Under the pieces are notes generated by a model. That model was not told where the DNA came from and made no database searches. It saw only the letters and a program-made list of their open reading frames with translations. Positions 1-10,831 of a DNA stretch of 64,000 nt are shown here, piece after piece; position 1 is the first letter of the stretch, and every line of letters starts with the position of its first letter. Origin of the DNA: Variovorax paradoxus (lineage in GTDB: Bacteria > Pseudomonadota > Gammaproteobacteria > Burkholderiales > Burkholderiaceae_C); assembly GCA_016806145.1 (NCBI GenBank), contig CP063166.1:1612001-1676000 (forward strand). The letters run 5' to 3'. The translations under genes and the position numbers were made by a program.

Positions 1-446
1 TCGACGCCGACAGCGCCGACAAGCCCATCGACATCCTCGTGAGCTCGCCCGGCGGGCATCTCGAATCGGGCGATGCGATCCACGACGTGGTGCGCTTCAT
101 CGCCGCGCCGGTGCACATGATCGGCACCGGTTGGGTCGGCAGCGCCGCCACCCATCTGTTCCTGGCCGCGCCGCGCGAGCGCCGCGTGTGCCTGCCCAAC
201 ACCCGCTTCCTGATCCACCAGCCCTCGGGCGGGGCCGGCGGCCAGGCCACCGACATCGCGATCCAGGCCCAGGAGATCGTCAAGGCCCGCCAGCGCATCG
301 CGCACGAGATCGCGCGCGAGACCGGCAAGCCCCTCGAGGTGGTGCTGGCCGACATCGAGCGCGACCGCTGGCTGTCGGCGGAGGAGGCGGTCGAGTACGG
401 GCTGGTCTCGCGCATCGTGCAGCGCAAGAGCGAGCTGCGGGGCTGA
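1..446 (+). CDS. ClpP-type serine protease, 3' part only
   Basis: The gene enters from outside the window; the reading frame begins at base 3, and about 147 C-terminal residues are visible. They match the Clp-fold peptidase core: SSPGG in the early strand, the nucleophile segment GSAAT (Ser), IHQPSGG with the catalytic His, and a C-terminal DRWLSAEEAVEYGL stretch where canonical ClpP has the catalytic Asp and the handle-helix exit. ClpP degrades proteins delivered by ClpX or ClpA in the cytosol. The sequence around the nucleophile (GWVGSAAT rather than GQAASM) differs from housekeeping ClpP, so it may be a paralogue. No tig or clpX follows; the next gene is convergent. Confidence 0.85.
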   Translation, partial: DADSADKPIDILVSSPGGHLESGDAIHDVVRFIAAPVHMIGTGWVGSAATHLFLAAPRERRVCLPNTRFLIHQPSGGAGGQATDIAIQAQEIVKARQRIAHEIARETGKPLEVVLADIERDRWLSAEEAVEYGLVSRIVQRKSELRG

Positions 447-460
447 CGCGGGACGGAAAT

Positions 461-585
461 CCGAACAGCCGAACGCAGAAGAAAGCCCAAAGCTGCGCAG
501 AAGTCGCAGAAAAGACCGAAGGCATCTTTCGGTTTTCTTCTGCGACCTTCGCGCAACCTTCGCGACCTCTGCGTTCGGCTGTCCG
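461..585. repeat. Palindromic repeat family A, copy 1
   Basis: An imperfect inverted repeat of about 125 bp fills the gap between the convergent clpP-like and ridA genes. Outer arms read CAGCCGAACGCAGA on the left and its complement on the right, and pairing continues inward through GTCGCAGAA/TTCTGCGAC to a small loop near 522-527. A closely similar element lies at 2771-2898. As RNA it would be a long hairpin, plausibly a bidirectional terminator. Confidence 0.8.
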
Positions 586-596
586 GTCCCCGTGTC

Positions 597-986
597 TCAA
601 GCCTTCGGCTTGTACGCCACCACGTCGATCTCCACCTTCGCATCGACCATCAGCCGCGCCTCGGTGGTCGAGCGCGCGGGCTTGTTCTCGCCGAAGTAGC
701 TCATGTAGATGCGGTTGAAGGCGCCGAAGTCGCGCGCGTCGTCGAGCCAGCAGGTGGTCTTGCAGACGTCGTCGAGCGTGGCGCCGGCCAGCGCGAGCAC
801 GGTCTTCAGGTTCTCCATCACCTGGCGCGTCTGCGCCTCGATGCCGCCGGCCACGATCTCGCCCTGCGCATTGGCCGGCACCTGGCCCGACACGTAGATG
901 AAGTCGCCCGCGCGCACGGCCGGCGAGAAGGGACGCACCTGGCGGTCGGAAGCGGTGGGCGGGGCGCCGAGGTATTCGAGAGGCAT
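597..986 (-). CDS. RidA family protein (enamine/imine deaminase)
   Basis: The 129-residue product has the RidA/YjgF/UK114 length and motifs: FSPAVRAGDFIYVSGQVP near residue 25, GGIEAQTRQVMENLKTVL around 48-65, and the C-terminal KVEIDVVAY. The conserved Arg of RidA catalysis is likely in the PARSTTEARL segment near residue 103. Cytosolic RidA proteins hydrolyse reactive 2-aminoacrylate released by PLP-dependent Ser/Thr dehydratases. The gene is divergent from the D-amino-acid/peptide operon starting at 1184, which encodes such a PLP enzyme at 6874, so a role in quenching its intermediates is a reasonable inference. It shares the 987-1183 promoter region. Confidence 0.88.
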   Translation of the reverse strand: MPLEYLGAPPTASDRQVRPFSPAVRAGDFIYVSGQVPANAQGEIVAGGIEAQTRQVMENLKTVLALAGATLDDVCKTTCWLDDARDFGAFNRIYMSYFGENKPARSTTEARLMVDAKVEIDVVAYKPKA

Positions 987-1049
987 GGACGAACTCCTGT
1001 CTAAGAAGGAAAGGGAAGGGGTTGAAAACGGCCGCCAGTATCGGCCGAA

Positions 1050-1068
1050 ACTGAAAATCTATTTCAGT
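1050..1068. promoter_or_regulatory. Candidate RpiR-family operator
   Basis: ACTGAAAATCTATTTCAGT has perfect 7-bp arms around a 5-bp centre. A further CTGAA half-site at 1076-1080 makes a second inverted pair with the TTCAG at 1063-1067. It lies in the 197-bp gap between divergent ridA and the transporter operon, whose regulator at 8193 is RpiR-type. TGAAA/TTTCA palindromes resemble operators of that family; the pairing with this regulator is inferred. Confidence 0.55.
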
Positions 1069-1183
1069 GATAACGCTGAATCAAGGGTTTTCACGGATGA
1101 TTTGGCATGGATACTGCTTCAAAGTGCGGCCCGCAACGAAAGTTTTTTTCACAAACGCGTCTCGCCCCATGAAGGAGAACTCC

Positions 1184-2755
1184 ATGCCCCACGCCGGCTC
1201 TTTCCCGCGCCTGCCCATGCTGTCGAAGCGCACCCTTCTGGGTGCCACCCTGCTCGCGGCGCTGTACGCCGTGGCGCCGCTGAACGCCCAGGCGCAGGGT
1301 CCGCGCAACTTCGCCACGCTGGCGATGGTGGCCGAGCCGCAGACGCTCGATCCGATGGCTTCGACCGCCGACCTGGTCGGAACCATCATGCAGCACGTCT
1401 ACGAGACGCTCTACACCTTCGACGCCAAGTGGAACGTGGTGCCGATGCTGGCCGAGGGCATGCCGAAGATCTCGGCCGACGGCAAGACCTACGCGATCGC
1501 GCTGCGCAAGGGCGTGATGCTGCACAGCGGCCGCGAGCTCACGGCCGACGACGTGGTCGCGAGCCTGCAGCGCTGGATGGACCAGTCGCCGCGCGGCAAG
1601 GCCGTGGGCAAGGAGATCGACAGCCTCAAGGCCAAGGGCCCGCTGGCGGTCGAGATCGTGCTCAAGGAACCCTATGCGCCGCTGCTGTCGCAGCTCGCGC
1701 TGCCCAGCGGCATGGCCGCGATCATGGCCAAGGAATCGATCGCCTCGCCGCTCAAGGACTTCGTCGGCACCGGCCCCTACAAGTTCAAGGAGCGCCGGCC
1801 CGACCAGTTCGTGCTGCTCACGCGCTTCGACAAGTACGCGGCGCGCAAGGAGCCCGCGAGCGGCTACGGCGGCAAGCGCGAGGCGGCGATCGAGGAACTG
1901 CGCTTCGTGCCGGTGCCCAACGCCAGCACGCGCGTCGAGGGCGCGCTGGCCGGCCAGTACGACTTCGCCGACCTGCTGCCGGTGGAGGCACTGCCGCGCC
2001 TCGAGAAGTCGGGCGGCAAGACGGTGCCGATCATGACGCCCTCGTTCGGCTTCCCCTACCTGGTGCTCAACACCAAGGAAGGCGTGGCCGCGAGCCAGCC
2101 GGTGCGCCAGGCGATCCAGACCGCGCTCGGCGAGGGCGAGATGCTCGCGGCCGGCTTCGGCGACACGCGCTTCTTCGTGGCCGAGGCCAACCACTTCCCG
2201 AAGGGCTCGCCGTTCTATTCGACGGCCGGCGCCGACCAGTACAACCAGCGCAACGCCGCCAAGGCCAAGGAGGCCGCGGCCAAGGCCGGCTACAAGGGCG
2301 AGCCGATCCGCGTGCTCACGAGCCGCCAGTACGACTTCCACTACAACATGTCGCTGCTGATGGCCGAGCAGCTCAAGCGCGCCGGCTTCAAGGTCGACCT
2401 CAACGTGGTCGACTGGGCCACGCTGGTGCAGCGCCGCAACGACGCCAAGCTGTGGGACATCTACGTCACCCACTCGGGCCAGTTCCCCGAGCCCATGCTC
2501 TCGCCGCCGCAGCTCGGCGACGGTGCGCCCGGCTGGTGGGACACGCCCGCCAAGAAGGCGGCGCTGCAGGCCTTCAACGTCGAGAGCGATCCGGCCAGGC
2601 GCGGCGCGCTGTGGGGCAAGGTGCAGCAGGTGGTCTACGAGGAGGTGCCGTACATCAACGTCGGCAAGTTCAACGGGCTGTCGGCCAGGAGCCCGGCGCT
2701 CGACAACTACCAGCCGGCGACCTGGCCCTTCTTCTGGAACGCTCGCATCAAGTAA
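1184..2755 (+). CDS. Peptide ABC transporter substrate-binding protein (SBP_bac_5)
   Basis: 523 residues. The N-terminus carries a basic stretch and hydrophobic core ending in LNAQAQG, a Sec signal peptide with likely cleavage near residue 38. The mature protein has the DppA/OppA family-5 layout: an early TLDPMAST segment, TFDAKWNVVPMLAEG, LRKGVMLHSGRELTADDVVASLQRW near residue 115, and VGTGPYKFKE near 190. It would capture peptides or related solutes in the periplasm for the permeases and ATPases that follow. ATG 1184 is preferred because GAAGGAGAAC lies just upstream; an in-frame ATG at 1169 is possible but would place the ribosome-binding site inside the gene. Confidence 0.93.
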   Translation: MPHAGSFPRLPMLSKRTLLGATLLAALYAVAPLNAQAQGPRNFATLAMVAEPQTLDPMASTADLVGTIMQHVYETLYTFDAKWNVVPMLAEGMPKISADGKTYAIALRKGVMLHSGRELTADDVVASLQRWMDQSPRGKAVGKEIDSLKAKGPLAVEIVLKEPYAPLLSQLALPSGMAAIMAKESIASPLKDFVGTGPYKFKERRPDQFVLLTRFDKYAARKEPASGYGGKREAAIEELRFVPVPNASTRVEGALAGQYDFADLLPVEALPRLEKSGGKTVPIMTPSFGFPYLVLNTKEGVAASQPVRQAIQTALGEGEMLAAGFGDTRFFVAEANHFPKGSPFYSTAGADQYNQRNAAKAKEAAAKAGYKGEPIRVLTSRQYDFHYNMSLLMAEQLKRAGFKVDLNVVDWATLVQRRNDAKLWDIYVTHSGQFPEPMLSPPQLGDGAPGWWDTPAKKAALQAFNVESDPARRGALWGKVQQVVYEEVPYINVGKFNGLSARSPALDNYQPATWPFFWNARIK

Positions 2756-2770
2756 CGCGGCCGTCGAACA

Positions 2771-2898
2771 CGGGCAGCCGAACGCAGAAGGAAGACCAAA
2801 GTAGCGCAGAAGTCGCAGCAAAAGACAGAAGACTTTTTTTTGGTTTTTCTTCCGCGACCTCTGCGAAACCTTCGCGACTTCTGCGTTCGGCTGTCCGC
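2771..2898. repeat. Palindromic repeat family A, copy 2
   Basis: This element of about 128 bp strongly resembles copy 1 at 461-585. Outer arms are GCAGCCGAACGCAGAAG and the complement CTTCTGCGTTCGGCTGTC, with a T-rich centre (run of eight T at 2834-2841). It sits between the binding-protein stop and the permease start, inside an operon, where a stable RNA hairpin could protect or terminate the upstream transcript. Confidence 0.8.
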
Positions 2899-2923
2899 TC
2901 CCGCATCCCATAACGACTACCCC

Positions 2924-3865
2924 ATGATCCGCTACATCGCATCCCGCGCCACCGGCATGCTCATCGTGCTCGCCCTCGTGGCGGTGCTGGTGTTCGTGCT
3001 CACGCGCGCCGCCTCGGGCGACCCGGTCTCGGTGCTGCTGGGCGACCAGGCCACCGCGGCCGACATCGCGCGCGTGCAGAAGGAATACGGCCTCGACAAG
3101 CCGCTGCCCGTGCAGTTCGGCTACTGGCTGCGCGAGGTGCTGCAGGGCAACCTCGGCACCTCGATCTTCCTGCAGCGGCCGGTCACGCAGGCGCTGTGGG
3201 AGCGCGCCGAGCCCACCGCGCTGCTCGCGCTGATGGCGGTGGCCATCGCCGCGCTGATCGGCGTGCCCTGCGGCATCGTCTCGGCCGTGTTCCGCGGCCG
3301 CGCGGTCGACCAGCTGTTCACCGGCATCGCGATGCTGGGCGCGAGCATCCCGAGCTTCTGGCTCGGCATCGTGCTGATCCAGATCTTCGCGGTCTCCTTC
3401 GGCTGGTTCCCGGTCTCGGGCTACGGCGCGCCCGACGCGGCGCTGGCCGAGCGGCTGCATTCGCTGGTGCTGCCGGCCGCGGTGCTGGGCCTCCTGAACT
3501 CCGCGCTCATCATCCGCTTCACGCGCGCCTCGATGCTCGACGTGCTCGGCGAGGACTACGTGCGCACCGCGCGCTCCAAGGGCCTGAGCGAGACGGTGGT
3601 GGTGCTCAAGCATGCGCTGCGCAACGCGCTGGTGCCGATCGTCACGGTGATCGGCCTGACGGTGGCGCTGATGATCGGCGGCGCCGTCATCACCGAGACC
3701 GTGTTCGGCCTGCCGGGCGTGGGCAACCTCGTGGTGAGCGCGGTGCTGCGGCGCGACTACCCGGTGATCCAGGGCGCGCTGCTGGTGATCGCCGCGATCT
3801 ACGTGCTCATCAATTTCTCGATCGACCTGCTGTATGCGGTGGTCGATCCGCGCGTGAAGGTCTGA
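2924..3865 (+). CDS. Dipeptide-type ABC transporter permease (DppB-like)
   Basis: 313 residues, typical DppB length. It starts MIRYIASRATGM and has an N-terminal membrane helix (about residues 9-30), the periplasmic stretch with GDPVSVLLGDQAT and YGLDKPLPVQ seen in DppB/OppB, and then five further hydrophobic segments. The EAA loop that contacts the ATPase is near 215-235 (DYVRTARSKGLSETVVVLKHALRNAL). It forms half of the inner-membrane channel with the next gene. ATG 2924 fits family starts; upstream in-frame codons fall inside repeat A copy 2 and are rejected. Confidence 0.93.
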   Translation: MIRYIASRATGMLIVLALVAVLVFVLTRAASGDPVSVLLGDQATAADIARVQKEYGLDKPLPVQFGYWLREVLQGNLGTSIFLQRPVTQALWERAEPTALLALMAVAIAALIGVPCGIVSAVFRGRAVDQLFTGIAMLGASIPSFWLGIVLIQIFAVSFGWFPVSGYGAPDAALAERLHSLVLPAAVLGLLNSALIIRFTRASMLDVLGEDYVRTARSKGLSETVVVLKHALRNALVPIVTVIGLTVALMIGGAVITETVFGLPGVGNLVVSAVLRRDYPVIQGALLVIAAIYVLINFSIDLLYAVVDPRVKV

Positions 3866-3868
3866 GCC

Positions 3869-4707
3869 ATGCGGATGCCAAGAATGCTTCGCCAGCTGAT
3901 GCACCGCCGCATCGTGATGCTGTCCGCGCTGGTGCTGCTGGCGATCGCCATCCTCGCCATCGGCGCGCCGCTGTTCGCCTCCATCGATCCCAACGACACG
4001 GCCGTGCTGCAGCGCCTGAAGGCGCCGAGCGCCGAGCACCTGCTGGGCACCGACGAGCTGGGCCGCGACCTCTACTCGCGCATCGTGCACGGCGCGCGCT
4101 ACTCGCTGGCGATCGCGGCGCTCACCGCGCTGGGTGCCGTCGTCGCGGGCACCGTGCTGGGCCTGATGGCCGGCTTCTTCCGCCGGCTCGACGCGCCGCT
4201 GATGCGCGTGGTCGACGCGATGATGTCCTTCCCCGACATCCTGCTGGCGATCGCGCTGGTGGCGATCCTCGGGCCGTCGCTGATGAACACGGTGCTGGCG
4301 CTGGTGCTGGTCTACACGCCGCGCGTGGCGCGGGTGGTGCGAGCCTCCACGCTGGTGGTGCGCGAGCTGCTGTTCGTCGAGGCCGTGCGCGCGCTCGGCG
4401 TGCGCACCTCGCGCATCCTGTGGCGCCACATCCTGCCGAACCTGATGTCGCCGATCCTGGTGCAGGTCTCGTTCATCTTCGCCTACGCGATCCTGGCCGA
4501 GGCGGGGCTGTCCTTCCTCGGCGTCGGCGTGCCGCCCGAGATCCCGACCTGGGGCACCATGGTCGCGGGCAGCCAGCAGTACGCGCACCAGGCCTTCTGG
4601 GTGGTGCTGTTCCCGGGGCTCGCGATCATCTTCACGGCGTTGTCGCTGCAGCTGCTCGGCGATGGCGTGCGCGACCTGCTCGACCCCAAGCTGAAGAAGA
4701 CCGCGTG

Positions 4708-4708
<1 letters not shown>
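3869..4708 (+). CDS. Dipeptide-type ABC transporter permease (DppC-like)
   Basis: 279 residues. An N-terminal membrane helix ([19 protein letters not shown]) is followed by the DppC hallmark [24 protein letters not shown] near residue 55. The remaining hydrophobic helices include the EAA loop [23 protein letters not shown] near 170-192 and the C-terminal [18 protein letters not shown] segment. It pairs with the DppB-like permease, whose stop lies 3 bases upstream. Its own stop overlaps the next start (TGATG), indicating translational coupling. Confidence 0.93.
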
Positions 4709-5745
<1,037 letters not shown>

Positions 5746-5760
5746 TGTCCTCACAGACCC

Positions 5761-5885
5761 TGTCTTGCTCCCTCCCCTTCCGGGGGAGGGCTGGGGTGGG
5801 GGCACCGGGCCGCTCCATCGCCGCAACGGTATCGACCGCCCGGAGCCCCCATCCCAACCCTCCCCCAGAGGGGGAGGGAGTCCAT
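5761..5885. repeat. Palindromic repeat family C, copy 1
   Basis: An imperfect inverted repeat of about 125 bp: CTCCCTCCCCTTCCGGGGGA then GGGGTGGGGGCACCGGGC on the left, and CGCCCGGAGCCCCCATCCCA then the complementary GGGGGAGGGAGT end on the right. It separates the two ATPase genes of the peptide transporter. A second copy, about as long and with the same central ACGGTATC-ACCGCCCGGAG core, lies at 58343-58467. Confidence 0.8.
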
Positions 5886-5899
5886 ACCAGGGACCCACG

Positions 5900-6873
<974 letters not shown>

Positions 6874-6877
<4 letters not shown>

Positions 6878-8181
6878 CCATGACCGACACCGCCGCCCCC
6901 TCCTTCGACGACCCGCTGCTGGGCAGCAGCTTCAAGGGCTATCCGCGCACCCAGGCGCCGCGCCGGCGCAGCGAGATCGGCGCCGCGGGCTGGAACGTGC
7001 TCGCGGGCGACCTGCCGCTGCCGCTGGCTGTGCTCAAGCGCGAGGCGCTCGAGCACAACCTGGCCTGGATGCAGGCGCGCGTGCGCGAATGGGGCATCGA
7101 CCTCGCGCCGCACGGCAAGACCACCATGTCGCCGCAGCTGTTCCAGCGCCAGCTCGACGCCGGCGCCTGGGGCCTGACCTTCGCCACCGTGACCCAGCTC
7201 GCGGTGGGCGTGGCTGCCGGCGCGCGCCGCACGCTGATCGCCAACCAGGTGGTGAGCGACGAGGACCTGGCCGGCATCCAGCTGCTGCTGCGCGACCATG
7301 CGGGCCTGCGCATCGTGTTCCTGGTCGATTCGCTGGCGCAGCTTGCGCTGATCGAGGACTGGGCGCGCCGCCACCCGAACAGCGTGCCCTTCGAGGTCAT
7401 GCTGGAGATCGGCGTGCAGGGCGCGCGCACCGGCTGCCGCACGCATGAAGAGGCGGTGGCGCTCGCCACGCGGCTGCGCGCGAGCGACGCGGTGCGGCTG
7501 GTGGGCATCGAGACCTACGAAGGGCAGGGCGCCACCGGCGCCAGCGAGCCCGACGCGGCCTATGCCGCGACCCTGATGGACCGCGTGGAAGCCGTGGCGC
7601 GCCATTGCGACACGCAGCAGCTGTTCCAGACCGACGAGGTGCTGGTCTCGGCCGGCGGCTCGGCCATCTTCGACCTCGTGGCGGGGCGGTTGAAGCCCGC
7701 GCTCGCGTCGCCGGTGCGCGGCCTGCTGCGCTCGGGCTGCTACGTCACGCACGACCATGGCTTCTACAAGCGCATGGTCAGCGCGGTCGACGAGCGCCTC
7801 GGTTGCGATTGCGGCGAGAGCCTGGTGCCCGCGATGGAGGTCTGGGCCACGGTGCAGTCGCGGCCCGAACCCGGGCTCGCGATCCTGGCCGTGGGCAAGC
7901 GCGACATCTCCTTCGACCTCTCGCTGCCGGTGCCGATCGCGCGCGCGGCACGCGGCGTGCTCGCGCCCGAGGCCGTGCCCGCCGGCTGGAAGATCACCGC
8001 GCTCAACGACCAGCATGCCTACCTGCGCTGGGAGGCCGACGAGGAGGCGCGCGCGCCGGCCGTCGGCGACCGCGTGGGCCTGGGCATCTCGCATCCCTGC
8101 ACCACCTTCGACAAGTGGCACTGGATGCCCGTGGTCGAGAACGACTACCGCGTGAGCGACGCGGTGGCGATGCACTTCTGA
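6874..8181 (+). CDS. PLP-dependent D-serine deaminase/D-threonine aldolase-like enzyme
   Basis: 435 residues, fold-type III (alanine racemase-like) PLP enzyme. The N-terminal barrel begins with a PLPLAVLKREALEHNLAWM segment, and APHGKTTMSP near residue 86-95 carries the PLP lysine. The C-terminal domain has HPCTTFDKW near 410, matching the His and Cys that bind zinc in eukaryote-like D-serine dehydratases (DSD1). Expected reaction: elimination or retro-aldol cleavage of D-hydroxyamino acids such as D-Ser or D-Thr in the cytosol. Its place between a peptide importer and a D-aminoacylase supports D-amino-acid catabolism; the exact substrate is not shown by the sequence. ATG 6880 is an alternative start. 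Confidence 0.87.
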
Positions 8182-8192
8182 CAGCGCGGCCG

Positions 8193-9104
8193 ATGAATCC
8201 CTCGCTGCTCCAGAAGATCGCGCAGACCCGCGAGGGCGCGCCCGCCACGCGGCGCGCGATCCTCGACCTGATCCTCGAGGACCCCGACCGGGTGCTCGAG
8301 GAGAGTTTCGAATCGCTGGCCGAGCGCTCCGGCAGCTCGGTGCCGACCATCATGCGCACCTGCCGCGACCTCGGCTTCGCGGGCCTGCGCGAATTCAAGC
8401 TCGCGCTGGCGCAGGAGCTCGCGCTCGGCGGCTCGCCGCTGCACCGCCGCGTCAACATCGAGGACGCCGCCGACGAGGTGGTGTCGAAGATCGCGCGCAG
8501 CGCGGCCGCCTCGGTCTCGGGCGTGCGTGGCCAGCTCGACATGCAGGTGCTCGACGGCGCCGTCTCGGCCATCGCGGCCGCGCCGCACGTCGACCTCTAC
8601 GGCGCCGGCGCCACCTCGTGGTTCATGGCCAACGACCTGCAGGCGCGGCTGTTCCGGCTCGGCCTGTCGGCCAATGCCTGGGCCGACTACCACCTGCAGC
8701 AGGTGGCCGGCGCCGCGCAGCGCCCCGGCGGCGTGGTGATCGCGATCTCGCACGTGGGCGGCATGCCCTCGCTGCTCGACGCGGTCGACATCGCGCGCGG
8801 GCAGGGCGCCAAGGTGGTCGCGCTCACGCGGCCCGGCACCGCGCTCGCGGCCAGGGCCGATTTCCTGCTCGGGCTCTCGGTGCCCGACGACGCCGTGATG
8901 CACGTGGGCATCGATGCCTACCTGACGCACCTCACGGCGATCGAGATCCTCACGGTGCTGGTCGCGCAGCGGCGCGGCGAGCCGGCGGTGCAGCGCCTGC
9001 AGCGCGCGCGCGAAGCCTTCCAGCGCCACGGCATCGACGCCACCACGCACCCGCTGCAGAGCTGGGACGGCGGCGGCATCAACGAGAAAGGACAACGGTC
9101 GTGA
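8193..9104 (+). CDS. MurR/RpiR family transcriptional regulator
   Basis: 303 residues. The N-terminal RpiR-type HTH spans about residues 1-80 (ATRRAILDLILEDPDRVLEESFESLAERSGSSVPTIMRTCRDLG), and a SIS sugar-isomerase domain follows from about 110 to 250 (VDLYGAGATSWFMANDLQ and GVVIAISHVGG). SIS domains sense phosphosugars or small metabolites. It sits inside the D-amino-acid operon, so it is a likely local regulator of that operon, acting through the palindrome at 1050-1068. Its stop overlaps the following GTG start (GTGA). Confidence 0.9.
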   Translation: MNPSLLQKIAQTREGAPATRRAILDLILEDPDRVLEESFESLAERSGSSVPTIMRTCRDLGFAGLREFKLALAQELALGGSPLHRRVNIEDAADEVVSKIARSAAASVSGVRGQLDMQVLDGAVSAIAAAPHVDLYGAGATSWFMANDLQARLFRLGLSANAWADYHLQQVAGAAQRPGGVVIAISHVGGMPSLLDAVDIARGQGAKVVALTRPGTALAARADFLLGLSVPDDAVMHVGIDAYLTHLTAIEILTVLVAQRRGEPAVQRLQRAREAFQRHGIDATTHPLQSWDGGGINEKGQRS

Positions 9105-10576
9105 GCGCTCCCCAAGCCGTGCTGCTCGAAGCCGGCCTCGTGGTCGACGGCTCGGGCGGCCCCTCGTGGCCCGGCGACGTGCTGCTGCACGGCGACCGCA
9201 TCCTCGCGCTCGGCGAGGGCCTGCGCGCGCGCCTGCCCGAGGGCCTCGCGCTGGCCGACGTCGAGGTCGTCGACTGCCGCGCCAAGGTCATCGCGCCGGG
9301 CTTCATCGACGCCCACACGCACGACGACGCGATCGTGCTGCGCGACCCGCTGTGCCTGCCCAAGGTGTCGCAGGGCATCACCACCGTGGTCACGGGCAAC
9401 TGCGGCATCTCGCTCGCGCCTTACCGCACGCCGCAGTCGAAGCCGCCGCTCACGCTGCTGGGCGCCGATTCGTTCCGCCACGCGAGCATGGCCGAGTACC
9501 GCGCCGCGGTCGACGCCACGCAGCCCGCGCTCAACGTGGCCGCGCTGGTGGGCCATACCACCCTGCGCTTCGCGGCCATGGAGGCGCTCGACCGGCCCGC
9601 AAACGCGGACGAGCTCGCGCGCATGGCGGCGCTGCTCGAGGCCTGCATGGAAGAGGGCGCGCACGGCATGTCCTCGGGCCTGTTCTATGAAGAAGCCTTC
9701 GCCGCGCCCGCCGAGGAGGTGACCGCCCTCGCGCGCGTGGTCGCGCGCCATGGCGGCGTCTACGCCACCCACCTGCGCAGCGAGATGCAGCAGATCGTCG
9801 AGGCGCTGCACGAGGCCGGCGACTCGGCCTTCGCCGCGGGCGTGCCGCTGGTGATCTCGCACCACAAGTGCGCCGGGCCCGCGAACTGGGGCCGCACCAA
9901 GGAGACGCTGCCGCTGATCGAGTCGCTCGCGCAGCGCCAGAAGATCGCGATGGATGTCTACCCCTACGTCGCCGGTTCCACCGTGCTGCGCGAGGACCTG
10001 GTCGACGGCGTGATCGACGTGCTGCTGACCTGGTCCGACCCGCATCCCGAGATGACCGGCCGGCTGGTGTCGGACATCGCGCGCGAATGGGGCGTGAGCG
10101 AGCAGGAGGCCTGCCTGCGGCTGAAGCCCGGCGGTGCCTGCTACTTCCAGATGCAGGAAGAGGACGTGGAACGCGTGATCGCGCATCCGCTGACCATGAT
10201 CGGCAGCGACGGCCTGCCGCACGACCGCCATCCGCATCCGCGGCTGTGGGGCGCGTTCCCGCGCGTGTTCGCGCGCTACTGGCGCGAGCGCCGGCTGTTC
10301 ACGCTCGAGCAGGCGGTGCACAAGATGACCGGCATGAGCGCGCGCAACCTGCGCATCGCCGAGCGCGGCCTGCTGCGCGCGGGCCACATGGCCGACGTGG
10401 TGGTGTTCGATCCCGAGACCATCGCCGACACCGCCACCTACGACCGGCCCCGGGGCTTGAGCCTGGGCATCGAGCGCGTGTTCGTGAACGGTGTGCTGGC
10501 CTATCGCGGCGGCGCGACGGTGGACGAGGCGCGCGTGCTGGCGCGCGCGGGGCGCATGCTGACGCGCGGGACCTGA
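9101..10576 (+). CDS. N-acyl-D-amino-acid deacylase (D-aminoacylase family)
   Basis: 491 residues, amidohydrolase superfamily. The N-terminal beta-sandwich holds LLEAGLVVDGSGGPSWPGDV. Metal-site motif GFIDAHTHDD is near residue 68, and TTVVTGNCGISLAP near 95 carries the Cys ligand typical of D-aminoacylases. YATHLRSE near 222, ISHHKCAG near 251 and GSDGLPHDRHPHPR near 368 supply further His and Asp ligands. It hydrolyses N-acyl-D-amino acids to the free D-amino acid, feeding the PLP enzyme at 6874. The GTG start overlaps the regulator stop. The operon ends here. Confidence 0.9.
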   Translation: MSAPQAVLLEAGLVVDGSGGPSWPGDVLLHGDRILALGEGLRARLPEGLALADVEVVDCRAKVIAPGFIDAHTHDDAIVLRDPLCLPKVSQGITTVVTGNCGISLAPYRTPQSKPPLTLLGADSFRHASMAEYRAAVDATQPALNVAALVGHTTLRFAAMEALDRPANADELARMAALLEACMEEGAHGMSSGLFYEEAFAAPAEEVTALARVVARHGGVYATHLRSEMQQIVEALHEAGDSAFAAGVPLVISHHKCAGPANWGRTKETLPLIESLAQRQKIAMDVYPYVAGSTVLREDLVDGVIDVLLTWSDPHPEMTGRLVSDIAREWGVSEQEACLRLKPGGACYFQMQEEDVERVIAHPLTMIGSDGLPHDRHPHPRLWGAFPRVFARYWRERRLFTLEQAVHKMTGMSARNLRIAERGLLRAGHMADVVVFDPETIADTATYDRPRGLSLGIERVFVNGVLAYRGGATVDEARVLARAGRMLTRGT

Positions 10577-10831
10577 AAGACCCCATGGCGCGGGGGTGCG
10601 CGGGGGGGCTTCTATAGACTGAAGGGGTGACAACCTCTTGCGAGCCTCCCAGTCCGTCGCTGGCCTGCGCCAGCCTCCCCGTTCCCCGCCGCCGCTTTCC
10701 GAGCGCGCTGTCCCCGCCAATGACACGGCCTCCGCCGCGTCCAACGGCCGCTTCTCCCCTCCCGATTTCCCCTTCATCGCCCGCCATGGTTCGCGCCATG
10801 CCGGGCCGCACGCGCTCGCGCGCCACCTTCC

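Noticed and set aside
1169-1183. Upstream ATG for the peptide-binding protein
   Set aside because: It would put the ribosome-binding GAAGGAG inside the coding region; ATG 1184 fits better.
10577-10831. Possible yybP-ykoY manganese riboswitch before the TerC gene
   Set aside because: TerC genes often carry one, but I could not find its conserved core or the right helices in the 255-bp gap.
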